From positions 1 to 57,078 of IMG/VR virus record IMGVR_UViG_3300044641_001763: DNA of 57,078 bases; one strand, 5' to 3'. This stretch comes from a virus. The notes under the pieces were generated by a model that was not told where the DNA came from, searched no databases, and worked only from the letters and a program-made list of their open reading frames with translations. The translations under genes and the position numbers were made by a program. Shown here piece after piece: positions 30,369 through 39,400 of this stretch (position 1 is its first letter; each line of letters opens with the position of its first letter).

Positions 30369-30893
30369 ATGCCAAGCAAATCATTAGCCCAGCATCGTTT
30401 GATGCAAGCCGCCGCTCACACCAAGGGCGGCTTTGGTGGTGTGCCTCAAAAGGTCGGCAAAGAGTTTGTCAAGGCCGACAAAAAAATGAACGACGGCGGA
30501 GTCGCTCAATCCTTGAAAAAGGCGGGCTTCTACGAGCCTTCCAAAAACCAGTCTGAGCGGGAGGCCATCGTCAACAAAGTCACGACCAAACCGCAACGAT
30601 TAAAAATAGTTGAGAAGTTGTTTGCTGACAAAAAGTTGAAAAGCGGCGGTAGTGTGTCACTTGCTGTTGGTCGCGGTGAAAAGTTGCCTGTTGAGAAAGG
30701 TGCTGGTCTTACAGCCAAGGGCCGAGCAAAATACAATGCGGCAACGGGGAGCAACTTAAAGGCACCACAGCCTCAAGGCGGCGCACGCAAGGATTCGTTT
30801 TGCGCCAGAATGTCGGGTATGCCCGGACCAATGAAAGACGAAAAGGGCAAGCCAACGCGCAAGGCAGCGGCCTTAAACAGATGGAAGTGCTGA
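30369..30893 (+). CDS. Basic virion protein with DUF6321-like C-terminus and GG motifs
   Basis: 174 residues. MPSKSLAQHRLMQAAAH opens; two GG motifs (MNDGGVAQS and LKSGGSVSL) follow; the C-terminal 60 residues match the phage domain I recall as DUF6321 (GAGLTAKGRAKYNAATGSNL, KDSFCARMSGMPGP, LNRWKC). Strongly basic, so DNA binding or head packing is plausible. It overlaps nothing but the next gene begins 1 nt on. Confidence 0.72.
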   Translation: MPSKSLAQHRLMQAAAHTKGGFGGVPQKVGKEFVKADKKMNDGGVAQSLKKAGFYEPSKNQSEREAIVNKVTTKPQRLKIVEKLFADKKLKSGGSVSLAVGRGEKLPVEKGAGLTAKGRAKYNAATGSNLKAPQPQGGARKDSFCARMSGMPGPMKDEKGKPTRKAAALNRWKC

Positions 30894-30894
30894 T

Positions 30895-31956
30895 ATGGCC
30901 TACTCGGGAACTGTCGGAACAACTGTCATTCAAGTCCAGACTCTGATTGATCACGGTGCGCGTCGTGCTGGCAAACTCGCAGAAGAGCTGACTTCTGAGC
31001 AGGTATTGAGTGCTAGGGAGTCGCTTTTTTTTCTGTTGTCGAACCTGATCAATATTGGCATTCAGTATTGGGCAATCGACAAAAAGATCTATGGGTTGAA
31101 TGCTGATCAGTACGTCTACAAGCTGCCTGTTGGCGGCAACGACGTGTTGCAGGCCTTGTATCGGCGCATGAACAGGCCTTCTGGGTCGTATGAAACGACT
31201 GCTGGCGGCATCGTTGAAAACGCGTTTGACTCAAATATAGACACAATTTGCACCCAATCAGCTCCGAATGGGTCTATATCCGTCAATTACGGGGCCAATA
31301 ATCCGGTTTATATTGGTTCAATTGGCATTTTGCCGGGTGTAACAGGCAGTATTGACTACATTTTGGAGTATTCCGAAGACGGGTTGTCGTGGAGTACGCT
31401 CTATGATCCCGGTGTTCAAGCCTGGGTGAACAACGAGTGGATTTGGCACGATGTGGAGCCGGGTCAAACGGTGCAGTTTTACCGGATTCGGGCTAGAAAT
31501 GGGTCTACGTTGTCGCTGCGAGAGCTGTATTTCGGGAACAATTCGACCGAAATCACGATGGCGCGGCTGAATCGTGATGACTACACCAACCTGCCAAACA
31601 AAAACTTTACTGCCAACCAACCCTTCCAGTATTGGTTCAATCGAACGATTCCCCAGGCGGAGATTACGCTTTGGCCGGTACCTTCGGACCCCTTTGTTCA
31701 GATGACAGTGTGGTACTCAAGGCAGATCATGGACGTGGGTGATCTGTACGGCGAGCTAGAGATCCCCCAGAGATGGTATTTGGCGGTTGTTAATATGCTG
31801 GCGCATCAAATGGCGCTCGAGCTTCCCGGAGTTGCTACGGATCGCATCAGTTACCTTGAGGGGCAGGCGGACAAGTACCTGACGCTTGCTGAAGTTGAAG
31901 AACGAGACAAGTCTCCAATCTACTTTGCGCCAAACATCAGCGTCTATACGAGGTAA
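30895..31956 (+). CDS. P22 gp4-like tail adaptor with inserted discoidin-like domain
   Basis: 353 residues. The N-terminal helices (ESLFFLLSNLINIGIQYWAI) and C-terminal part (YWFNRTIPQAEITLWPVP, IPQRWYLAVVNMLAHQMALE, YLEGQADKYL) match the gp4-type portal-to-tail adaptor. Residues about 100-216 are an extra beta-sandwich segment: FDSNIDTICTQS, SIGILPGVTGSIDYILEYSE, DGLSWSTLY, FYRIRARNGSTLSLRELYFG, resembling F5/8-type (discoidin) carbohydrate-binding folds. gp4 normally is only ~165 residues. The insertion would project from the head-tail collar. Confidence 0.75.
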   Translation: MAYSGTVGTTVIQVQTLIDHGARRAGKLAEELTSEQVLSARESLFFLLSNLINIGIQYWAIDKKIYGLNADQYVYKLPVGGNDVLQALYRRMNRPSGSYETTAGGIVENAFDSNIDTICTQSAPNGSISVNYGANNPVYIGSIGILPGVTGSIDYILEYSEDGLSWSTLYDPGVQAWVNNEWIWHDVEPGQTVQFYRIRARNGSTLSLRELYFGNNSTEITMARLNRDDYTNLPNKNFTANQPFQYWFNRTIPQAEITLWPVPSDPFVQMTVWYSRQIMDVGDLYGELEIPQRWYLAVVNMLAHQMALELPGVATDRISYLEGQADKYLTLAEVEERDKSPIYFAPNISVYTR

Positions 31957-31958
31957 TC

Positions 31959-32294
31959 ATGCCAAGATTCCTCGACACGCTAGGCTATTCAGACATAGCC
32001 ATTGCGGTCTGTGATCGATGCAAGATGAAGCGCCCGCACGCGGTTATGAGGAGCGATCCGAACTTCCCAGGTTTGCAGGTATGCAATGAAGGCTGCGCGG
32101 ACGAATTTGATCCGTACAGATTGGCTGCAAGAAAGACAGAGCGGATTACAATCAGGTTTCCGCGACCTGATTTGTCTGTTGCGGTGGACCCGAACAACCT
32201 GACCACAGGTGGCGACGGCAATTACGTTGTGTCTCCGGAGCAGAACACGCAGACCCCAGAGAACAACGGCAACTTGGACAGCATTGAGGTGTAG
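31959..32294 (+). CDS. Small Cys-rich virion protein
   Basis: 111 residues. CDRCKMKRPHAVM then GLQVCNEGCADEFDPYR give two pairs of cysteines for a zinc site, and a disordered Asn/Thr-rich tail follows. This protein usually accompanies the gp4-like adaptor in such phages. Function unknown. Confidence 0.7.
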   Translation: MPRFLDTLGYSDIAIAVCDRCKMKRPHAVMRSDPNFPGLQVCNEGCADEFDPYRLAARKTERITIRFPRPDLSVAVDPNNLTTGGDGNYVVSPEQNTQTPENNGNLDSIEV

Positions 32295-32295
32295 T

Positions 32296-34929
32296 GTGGC
32301 GAATGTAACGATTACCCAATTACCGGCAGCGGGGCCAATTACCGGAACGGAGTTGGTGCCAGTCGTTCAGGGTGGTCAGACTGTTCGCACTACCGCAGCC
32401 GCTCTGGCCGGATCTCCCGTACAGACTCAGACGTTCCTGACGCTCAATCAAGAGCCGACGCTGATTAACAGCCGTTACTTGCAGGGCGGAACCGGTATTG
32501 GGCTGCTAGACAACGGGGCGTTGTCGTACCTTCAGGTGGTCCTAAACGGAGCCTCTGGGAGCCTGGAATCGGCTGCAAACGGCATTATTGTCAAGACAGG
32601 CGGAACGACGGTCACCAACCGATCTATTGTTGTGACCGGGAACGGCTTGGCCATCACAAACGGCGACGGTATTGCTGGCAACCCGACAATTGGATTGACG
32701 GGTCTGGCGTTGGCCATTGCTCAGGTATCCGGCACTGGGATGTTGGCGGTTGTGGGTGGATCTACGATTGCTGGCCGACAGTTGCTTGGTACGGCCAATC
32801 AGATTGATGTTGCGTTCGGTGACGGATCGAATAGTCCAGTGTTTTCGCTGGCTACGAACCCAATTCTTCCGGGAACGGGAGCGGTAACGGTTCCAAAGGG
32901 TACGAGTGCTCAAAGACCGGTTGGTCAAGACGGGATGATTCGGTACAACACCGATACAAGCGCGCTGGAGGTGTATGACTCGGGTTCTTGGTCGAACTTG
33001 CCCACTGGCGCGGTTACGCTCATCAATACTGGAACGGGGCTGACGGGTGGTCCTATAACGTCTTCTGGGACGATTTCGATCGCTCCGACGGGGATTGCTG
33101 CTTCGACCTACGGATCTGCGGCAATTGTCCCGGTTTTGACGGTCAATGCTCAGGGACAGATTACTGGTGCGATTGATACGCCGATCTCTATTGGTACCAC
33201 TCAAATAACGTCTGGGGTACTGGATGTTAATCGAGGCGGCACTGGGATCGGGTCATACAACAATGGGGACTTGATCTATGCGTCAGGAGCTACGACGCTG
33301 GTATCGCTAGCTATTGGTGCTCCCGGTGACGTTCTGATTTCATCAGGAGGCGCTCCTCAATGGGCGGCTTTCTCGTCGGTAGCAGTTACGACGTTTGATG
33401 GCGGCACTACGGGATTGACCCCGTCTACGCCAACCGCCGGAGCAGTATCTTTAGGCGGCGTGCTTGTCGGAGAAAATGGCGGCACGGGTGTTAATAACTC
33501 TGGCAAGACGATTACGCTCGGTGGGAACCTAACGACCTCTGGCGCATTTGCTCTGACGCTAACTCAGACCAATACGACGAACGTCACGCTGCCAACGACG
33601 GGCACATTGGCAACGTTGGCCGGGTCTGAAATTCTGACCAACAAAACAATATCTGGTGCGCTAAACACGTTAACGAACATTCCTAATGCTGCGCTTGATA
33701 ACTCAAGCGTCACTATTGGGTCCACGTCAGTGTCATTAGGTGCGTCAACGCTAACGCTGAATGGATTGACTTCGGTAGCGGTAACTCAAGGTCCGTTGAC
33801 TGCTTTACAGTTAGCCACTAAACAGTATGTTGATGATGCGGTGTCGTCGGGCATTAATATTCATCCGCCAGTAAGGGTAGAGACGCCCGCGGCGTTAAAC
33901 GCCACCTACACTCCTGGCGGAACAGCAGTCACAGTAACGGACATTTCCGGCAATAAAACATTTACGTTTTCTACGTCACCGAGCTTGTCAATCAACGATC
34001 AGATTGTTTTTTCTTCGACCTCTAACGGCATTGTTTCAGGAACTGCGTACTATGTTTTCTCAGTGCCTGCCGCAAATCAGGTCACTCTTTCGTTGAGTTA
34101 CAACGGCCCTGAATTAACAACGTTCATTAATGGCTCTGGGTTGACAATTGCTGGCCTAGTCAATGCAGGCGTCGGTGCAACTCTAACCAACGCCGGAACA
34201 AAAGCTGCGTTACAGATCGATGGAGTAAACCTTTCAGTTACAAATCGCGTTTTGGTTTTGAACCAAGTCAATGCGTATGAGAACGGGGCCTATACGGTTA
34301 CAACCGTTGGAACGCCTGACCCCGGTGGTACTAACTGGGTTTTGACTCGAGCGTTAACAGAAGACAAGTACAAGCCAGATAGTACGACCGGCATGGGTCA
34401 AGGCGACTACTACTTTGTTCAAGAGGGTAATACAGGAGCGGGTCAGTCGTATGTGTTGACGACACTTAACCCGATCATTATTGGTACTACAAATCTAACG
34501 TTCACTCAGTTTTCTTCGTCGCAGGTGTATTCAGCGGGAACGGGTTTAACTCTTTTTGGCACGCAATTCAGTCTTACCGCTCCGGTGACTGCTGCGTTGG
34601 GAGGTACGGGACAAACGTCCTACACGGCAGGCGATCTAATCTACGCCACGGCCTCTACAACACTTTCAAAGCTAGCCCTTGGGGCATCGACTTATCTGTT
34701 GACTTCAAGTGGTACTGCCCCGCAGTACACTGATCCTGCTTCTGTATCGGTGGGATCGGCCACAAACGCAACGAACACAGGCATCACTGCAAGCAGTGTA
34801 AATGCTGATTACTATTTGACGGTAGTCAGTGCAACTACTGGCAATCTGCCGCAGTTGGTAGCGACGGGATTGACCGCAAACCCATCCACCGGGAAAATCA
34901 CTGGTGGCATCGCTGGAGGTACCTTCTAA
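32296..34929 (+). CDS. Tail fibre protein with repeated Gly/Thr/Ser beta modules
   Basis: 877 residues from GTG at 32296 (the TAG of the previous gene lies 1 nt upstream). Low-complexity beta repeats throughout: GTGLTGGPITSSGTISIAPT, GGTGIGSYNNGDLIYASGAT, GGTGQTSYTAGDLIYATAST; one globular part near residues 540-760 (IHPPVRVETPAALNATYTPG...KYKPDSTTGMGQGDYYFVQE). It ends KITGGIAGGTF. The opening VTITQLPAAGPITGTELVPV is the fibre-attachment type seen in podoviruses. It overlaps the next ORF by one base. Confidence 0.82.
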   Translation: MANVTITQLPAAGPITGTELVPVVQGGQTVRTTAAALAGSPVQTQTFLTLNQEPTLINSRYLQGGTGIGLLDNGALSYLQVVLNGASGSLESAANGIIVKTGGTTVTNRSIVVTGNGLAITNGDGIAGNPTIGLTGLALAIAQVSGTGMLAVVGGSTIAGRQLLGTANQIDVAFGDGSNSPVFSLATNPILPGTGAVTVPKGTSAQRPVGQDGMIRYNTDTSALEVYDSGSWSNLPTGAVTLINTGTGLTGGPITSSGTISIAPTGIAASTYGSAAIVPVLTVNAQGQITGAIDTPISIGTTQITSGVLDVNRGGTGIGSYNNGDLIYASGATTLVSLAIGAPGDVLISSGGAPQWAAFSSVAVTTFDGGTTGLTPSTPTAGAVSLGGVLVGENGGTGVNNSGKTITLGGNLTTSGAFALTLTQTNTTNVTLPTTGTLATLAGSEILTNKTISGALNTLTNIPNAALDNSSVTIGSTSVSLGASTLTLNGLTSVAVTQGPLTALQLATKQYVDDAVSSGINIHPPVRVETPAALNATYTPGGTAVTVTDISGNKTFTFSTSPSLSINDQIVFSSTSNGIVSGTAYYVFSVPAANQVTLSLSYNGPELTTFINGSGLTIAGLVNAGVGATLTNAGTKAALQIDGVNLSVTNRVLVLNQVNAYENGAYTVTTVGTPDPGGTNWVLTRALTEDKYKPDSTTGMGQGDYYFVQEGNTGAGQSYVLTTLNPIIIGTTNLTFTQFSSSQVYSAGTGLTLFGTQFSLTAPVTAALGGTGQTSYTAGDLIYATASTTLSKLALGASTYLLTSSGTAPQYTDPASVSVGSATNATNTGITASSVNADYYLTVVSATTGNLPQLVATGLTANPSTGKITGGIAGGTF

Positions 34930-36143
34930 TGGCACAGGCCGGATTTACGCCCATATCGCTGTACTTCAGCACTACAGCGGCGGCAACGCCGTCTGCGGGC
35001 AACTTAGCCAGCGGCGAGTTGGCAATCAACATCACTGATGGTAAGTTGTTCTACAAGGACAACGGCGGTGTTGTTCAAATTATTGCCACTGCTTCTGGAG
35101 CGGCGTTTACTTGGCCCGCAGCCGGAATCGCAAATTCAACGGGATCATCCTGGGGCACGTCGTACACGACTAGTGGAAGCGGAACTGTAGTTGCGCTGAC
35201 TACGTCTCCGACGTTTGTCACGCCGGTTCTTGGGACGCCCTCGTCCGGAAACCTGTCGAACTGTACGAACCTATCTTTGACCACCGGGGTGACCGGAACG
35301 CTGCCTGTCGGGAATGGCGGCACAGGAATCACCGCGGGAACTTCTGGGGGGGTACCGTACTTCTCTGCGACTAATACGATTGCATCGTCGGCGGCACTAG
35401 CTGCAAACGCAATTGTGATCGGCGGCGGAGCTGGAGTGGCTCCGGCAACTACGACTACAGGCACGGGGGTTCTGACCGCGGTAGGGAACCAAGTCAACAC
35501 GACTAATGGTCTGGTCACGCAAACGGCCACGTTGACCTCTAGCGCTCTGCTGCTAGGCGGCGGATCTGGGACGGGGATTTCCTCAACGACGACCGGCACG
35601 GGTGTAATTACGGCGGTTGGAAACAACGTCAATACAACCGGCGGGTTGGTGACGCAGTCTGGAACCTTGACGGCCAGTGCAATCTTGATTGGTGGCGGAT
35701 CCGGAGCGGCGATCACCTCGACGACAACCGGAACCGGAGTTCTAACTGCTCTGGGCAACAACGCAAACGCCACGGGCGGTTTTACGACCATCAACGGCAC
35801 TGCTACGCTCACCAACAAGCGGATTGACCCTCGGGTATCTAGTACAGCCTCCACGGCCTCTATCACCCCGGATATTGCGTCTTTTGACCAGTACGCGGTG
35901 ACTGCACAGGCTGCTGGCCTAGCGATCAATGCCCCGACTGGAACGCCGGTTGACGGGAATAAGTTAGTCTTTCGCCTGTTGGATAACGGAACGCCCAGAG
36001 CATTGACCTGGGACGGGACGTTTACGGCAATCGGGGTTACCATTCCTACAACCACAACTGCAAACAAAACGACGTATGTTGGGTGCATCTACAACGCGAA
36101 CAACACGCGCTGGGATGTGATCGCAGTGACAACTCAGGCTTAA
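34929..36143 (+). CDS. Tail fibre protein with three 45-residue tandem repeats
   Basis: 404 residues. N-terminus FTPISLYFSTTAAATPSAGN with GELAINITDGKLFYKD (fibre attachment). Nucleotides about 35450-35810 encode TTTGTGVLTAVGNQVNTTNG..., repeated at 45-residue spacing (third copy truncated); repeats differ mostly at synonymous sites, so they are not recent. The C-terminal domain (DQYAVTAQAAGLAINAPTG, LLDNGTPRALTWDG, NTRWDVIAVTTQA) is a common fibre tip. Start ATG overlaps the previous stop. Confidence 0.82.
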   Translation: MAQAGFTPISLYFSTTAAATPSAGNLASGELAINITDGKLFYKDNGGVVQIIATASGAAFTWPAAGIANSTGSSWGTSYTTSGSGTVVALTTSPTFVTPVLGTPSSGNLSNCTNLSLTTGVTGTLPVGNGGTGITAGTSGGVPYFSATNTIASSAALAANAIVIGGGAGVAPATTTTGTGVLTAVGNQVNTTNGLVTQTATLTSSALLLGGGSGTGISSTTTGTGVITAVGNNVNTTGGLVTQSGTLTASAILIGGGSGAAITSTTTGTGVLTALGNNANATGGFTTINGTATLTNKRIDPRVSSTASTASITPDIASFDQYAVTAQAAGLAINAPTGTPVDGNKLVFRLLDNGTPRALTWDGTFTAIGVTIPTTTTANKTTYVGCIYNANNTRWDVIAVTTQA

Positions 36144-36146
36144 ACC

Positions 36147-36416
36147 ATGATTAAGATTGACTTCTCATTTGAAACCCCTCACGGCAAGTTCGCTGACGCC
36201 CTGCATCTGCCGGACGATCACACGTTTACGGAAGCAGAGATTCAAACCATGAAAGAGCAGCGCCGCGACAACTGGATTGCTGTGGTGACCGCGCCTCCGG
36301 TTGAGAACGGCAACACGCAAGAAATTGACGGAGAGGTGTATCAGAAGCTCGAAGGTGTTCCGCCTGCGGGAGCCAAGTTGATTGAGATCGAAGGCGTCTG
36401 GTACTACAAGGTGTAA
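36147..36416 (+). CDS. Small protein between fibre genes (possible fibre chaperone)
   Basis: 89 residues: MIKIDFSFETPHGKFADALH..., then NWIAVVTAPPVENGN and WYYKV end. Its size and place between two long fibre genes fits a fibre-assembly helper, but no match to known chaperones is seen. Confidence 0.6.
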   Translation: MIKIDFSFETPHGKFADALHLPDDHTFTEAEIQTMKEQRRDNWIAVVTAPPVENGNTQEIDGEVYQKLEGVPPAGAKLIEIEGVWYYKV

Positions 36417-36419
36417 GTC

Positions 36420-39400
36420 ATGGCAGATCGCTACTGGGTTGGTGGCACAGCAAACTGGGATGGTACTGCTGGCACAAAATGGTCAGCGACGTCAGGAGGC
36501 GCAGGCGGAGCATCTGTGCCAACTGCAGCAGATGATGTTTTTTTTAATGCTGCTTCTGGCGTTGTTACTTGCACGATTTCTGGGTCAAGGGTTGCAAAAT
36601 CAATTAATTGCACCGGATTTTCTGGAACTTTAGCTGGCACATCATCCCCAACGTTAACAATTTCCGGCTCATTGACTTTGTCATCGACGATGACAGTAAC
36701 GTATTCTGGGACAACTACATTCAATGCAACTGGAACACTAACAAGTTCCGGAAAAACGCTTGGCGCAATTGTCATAAACGGTTCTGGTATCACTGTAACT
36801 CTTGGAGACGCTTTGACATCTTCAAGCACTATTACATTGACCCAAGGAACATTTAATACGGCAAGTTATAACGTTACGGCTACAAGGTTAATATCCACGT
36901 CAGGCAGCACGAGAAGCATTACCTTGGGGTCTAGTCAACTTACTTTTAGTGGATCTGGCTCATCAAATATTGCCGTACAACTAATTCCAACCGGACTTAC
37001 ATTAAGCGCAACTTCGTCAACAATTACTCTTAATGGCTCCTCTCCATATCTTCAAGGGTCAAGTAGCGCAACAACTGGAGTGTCGTTTGGTACGGTAGTG
37101 TTTTCAAATACAACAGCAACAGCAACACAGTCGGTTATTTCTGGGAACAATACGTTTGCTGGGTTGACGTTTAGTGGCCCATCATCCGTAGGGTCAAGAA
37201 CTTATTCGTTTAGCAGCTCTCAAACTATTAATGGAACGTTTTCCTCTACTGGCACTGCTGGTAATAGGCGAGTTGTTATTGGTTCCTTCACTTTTCCGCT
37301 AGCAATTACATTAAACGTCAATGGATCAACAAGTTTAACTGATGTTGATTTTGACAGTATTTACGTTGGAGGAACTTCTTCGCCAATTTCTGGCACCAGA
37401 ATTGGCAATTTATCAAATTGCGCAGGAATTACGTTTAGCACGCCAAAAACAGTTTATTGGGTAACAGTCGCTGGAGGGAATTGGGTTGACAATAATTGGT
37501 CAACATCAATTGGAGGAGCTGCTAGCCTTGATGCGTTCCCTTTGGCTCAAGATACAGCAAGTATTCAAAATACAGGATTGAATACAGCAGCAACAATAAC
37601 CTTTTCAACCAGCACGCTAAATTGGATTGGAACGTTAACGTGTTCATCAAGAACAAATACGGTAACGTTTTCAGGAACGCAGGGGTTAGAATTTTATGGA
37701 AATGTTACATTAAGTTCAGCAGTAACATGGTCAGCATCCGGAACTTGGAGTTTTTACGCATTAAAACAAACTCAAACTATTATATCGGCGGGCAGGACTA
37801 TTCCAGCGTTGACAATTTATAATCTTGATGGGGCGGTAGAATTAGGCGACGCAACGCAATCAGGGGCGGTTTTAGTTCAAAGAGGACTATTCAAAACAAA
37901 TAATTATAATTTAACGTGTTCGTCTTTGGATGGGAATAATAGAGGCGAAATAGCACTTGGGTCTAGCACTGTTACGCTATCAGGAAGTACAGCAATAAGC
38001 GCAACAGGGACGTGGACGCTAACGCCAGGAACGTCAACAATAAATCTTACGGCAGCAGATGCGTCAATATCTGGAGCCGCGACGTTTTATAACGTAAATT
38101 GGACCAATACAGGCAATACAGCTATTGTTTTTAATGCAAACAATCCAACTTTTAATAACGTAACAATTACTGCAAGAGCAACCACAGGGCTTGTGGATGT
38201 AACCTTGTTTGGAAACATTTCGCTTTCAGGAACATTAACAATAAGCGGGGCGTCTGCAATAAGAAGATTTAATGTAACGTCATCAACTAGGGGAACGCAA
38301 AGAACAATTACAGCAAATGCATTAAGCGCAAATGATTGCGATTTTAGAGATATTGTAATCGCAGGATCTGCTACAGGAACGGCGCCAACGCGTGCTGGGG
38401 ACTGTGGAAACAATTCAGGAATTACGTTTCCAGCAACAAAAACAGTGTATTGGAATTTGTCTGGAACACAAAATTGGTCAGCGACAGGATGGGCGACATC
38501 AAGTGGTGGTTCTCCTGCGGTTGACAATTTCCCATTAGCGCAAGACACTGCGGTTTTTAATAACACAGGCGCGATGGGAACTGTAACAATAAACGCTAAT
38601 TGGAATATTGGAACAGTAGATGCCTCAGCAAGAACATCATCGGCGTCACTTGGAATTAGCACAAATCAACCAAAAGTATACGGCAGTTGGACAAATCCAA
38701 CATCTGGCTTAAGTTATGTAATCTCGTCGTCTTCTGACGCAAGATTGATTTTTTGTGGTTCTGGTACGCAAGTGTTGACCGGAAACGGCAGGCCGTTTGA
38801 GTTTACTATTCAAGTTCAGGGTGTTGGCACCGTCGAGCTAGGCAGTGCAATAATCTTACAAACCAACACAAGTTATCTTCGCCTGCTATCCGGAACGTTT
38901 GACGCAAAAACATACAATATAACAACGTCTAAAGTTTACATAGAAGGGTCCACGTCTTTAACAGTAAAAATGGGAAGTGGGTTGTGGACTGTTTCTGGAA
39001 CTGGTGATATATGGTATTTTTTGAATTCATCGGCATTATTATTCTATAAAGAAACGGCAAATATTACGTTGTCATCAACTAGCACAACAGCAAGGACTTT
39101 TGATAGTTTTGGAGGGTCATATAACAAACTGACAATTGGCGGGGCATCGGGAATATCAACATTAACAGTTTCAGGTGAAAGCACTTGGACAGAGTGGGCT
39201 TCGACCAAAACAGTTGCGCATACGATAAATTTTGAAGCAATTCAAACAATAGGAAAATGGTCGATTACTGGCACGTCAGGAAACGTTGTAACTTTGGGAG
39301 GGTCGGTTCCTACGGGTCATGTTATTGCTGGATCAGCAACTACTGGCATCAATTTTCTAAGTATGGGTTCGTTTGCTTTAGCCGACACATCTCCTGGAGA

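Noticed and set aside
35075-36088. Long minus-strand open frame (337 codons) opposite the fibre gene
   Set aside because: It mirrors a Thr/Gly repeat gene with biased codons, has no ribosome site or context, and its composition (Val/Pro/Ala) is the expected antisense shadow.
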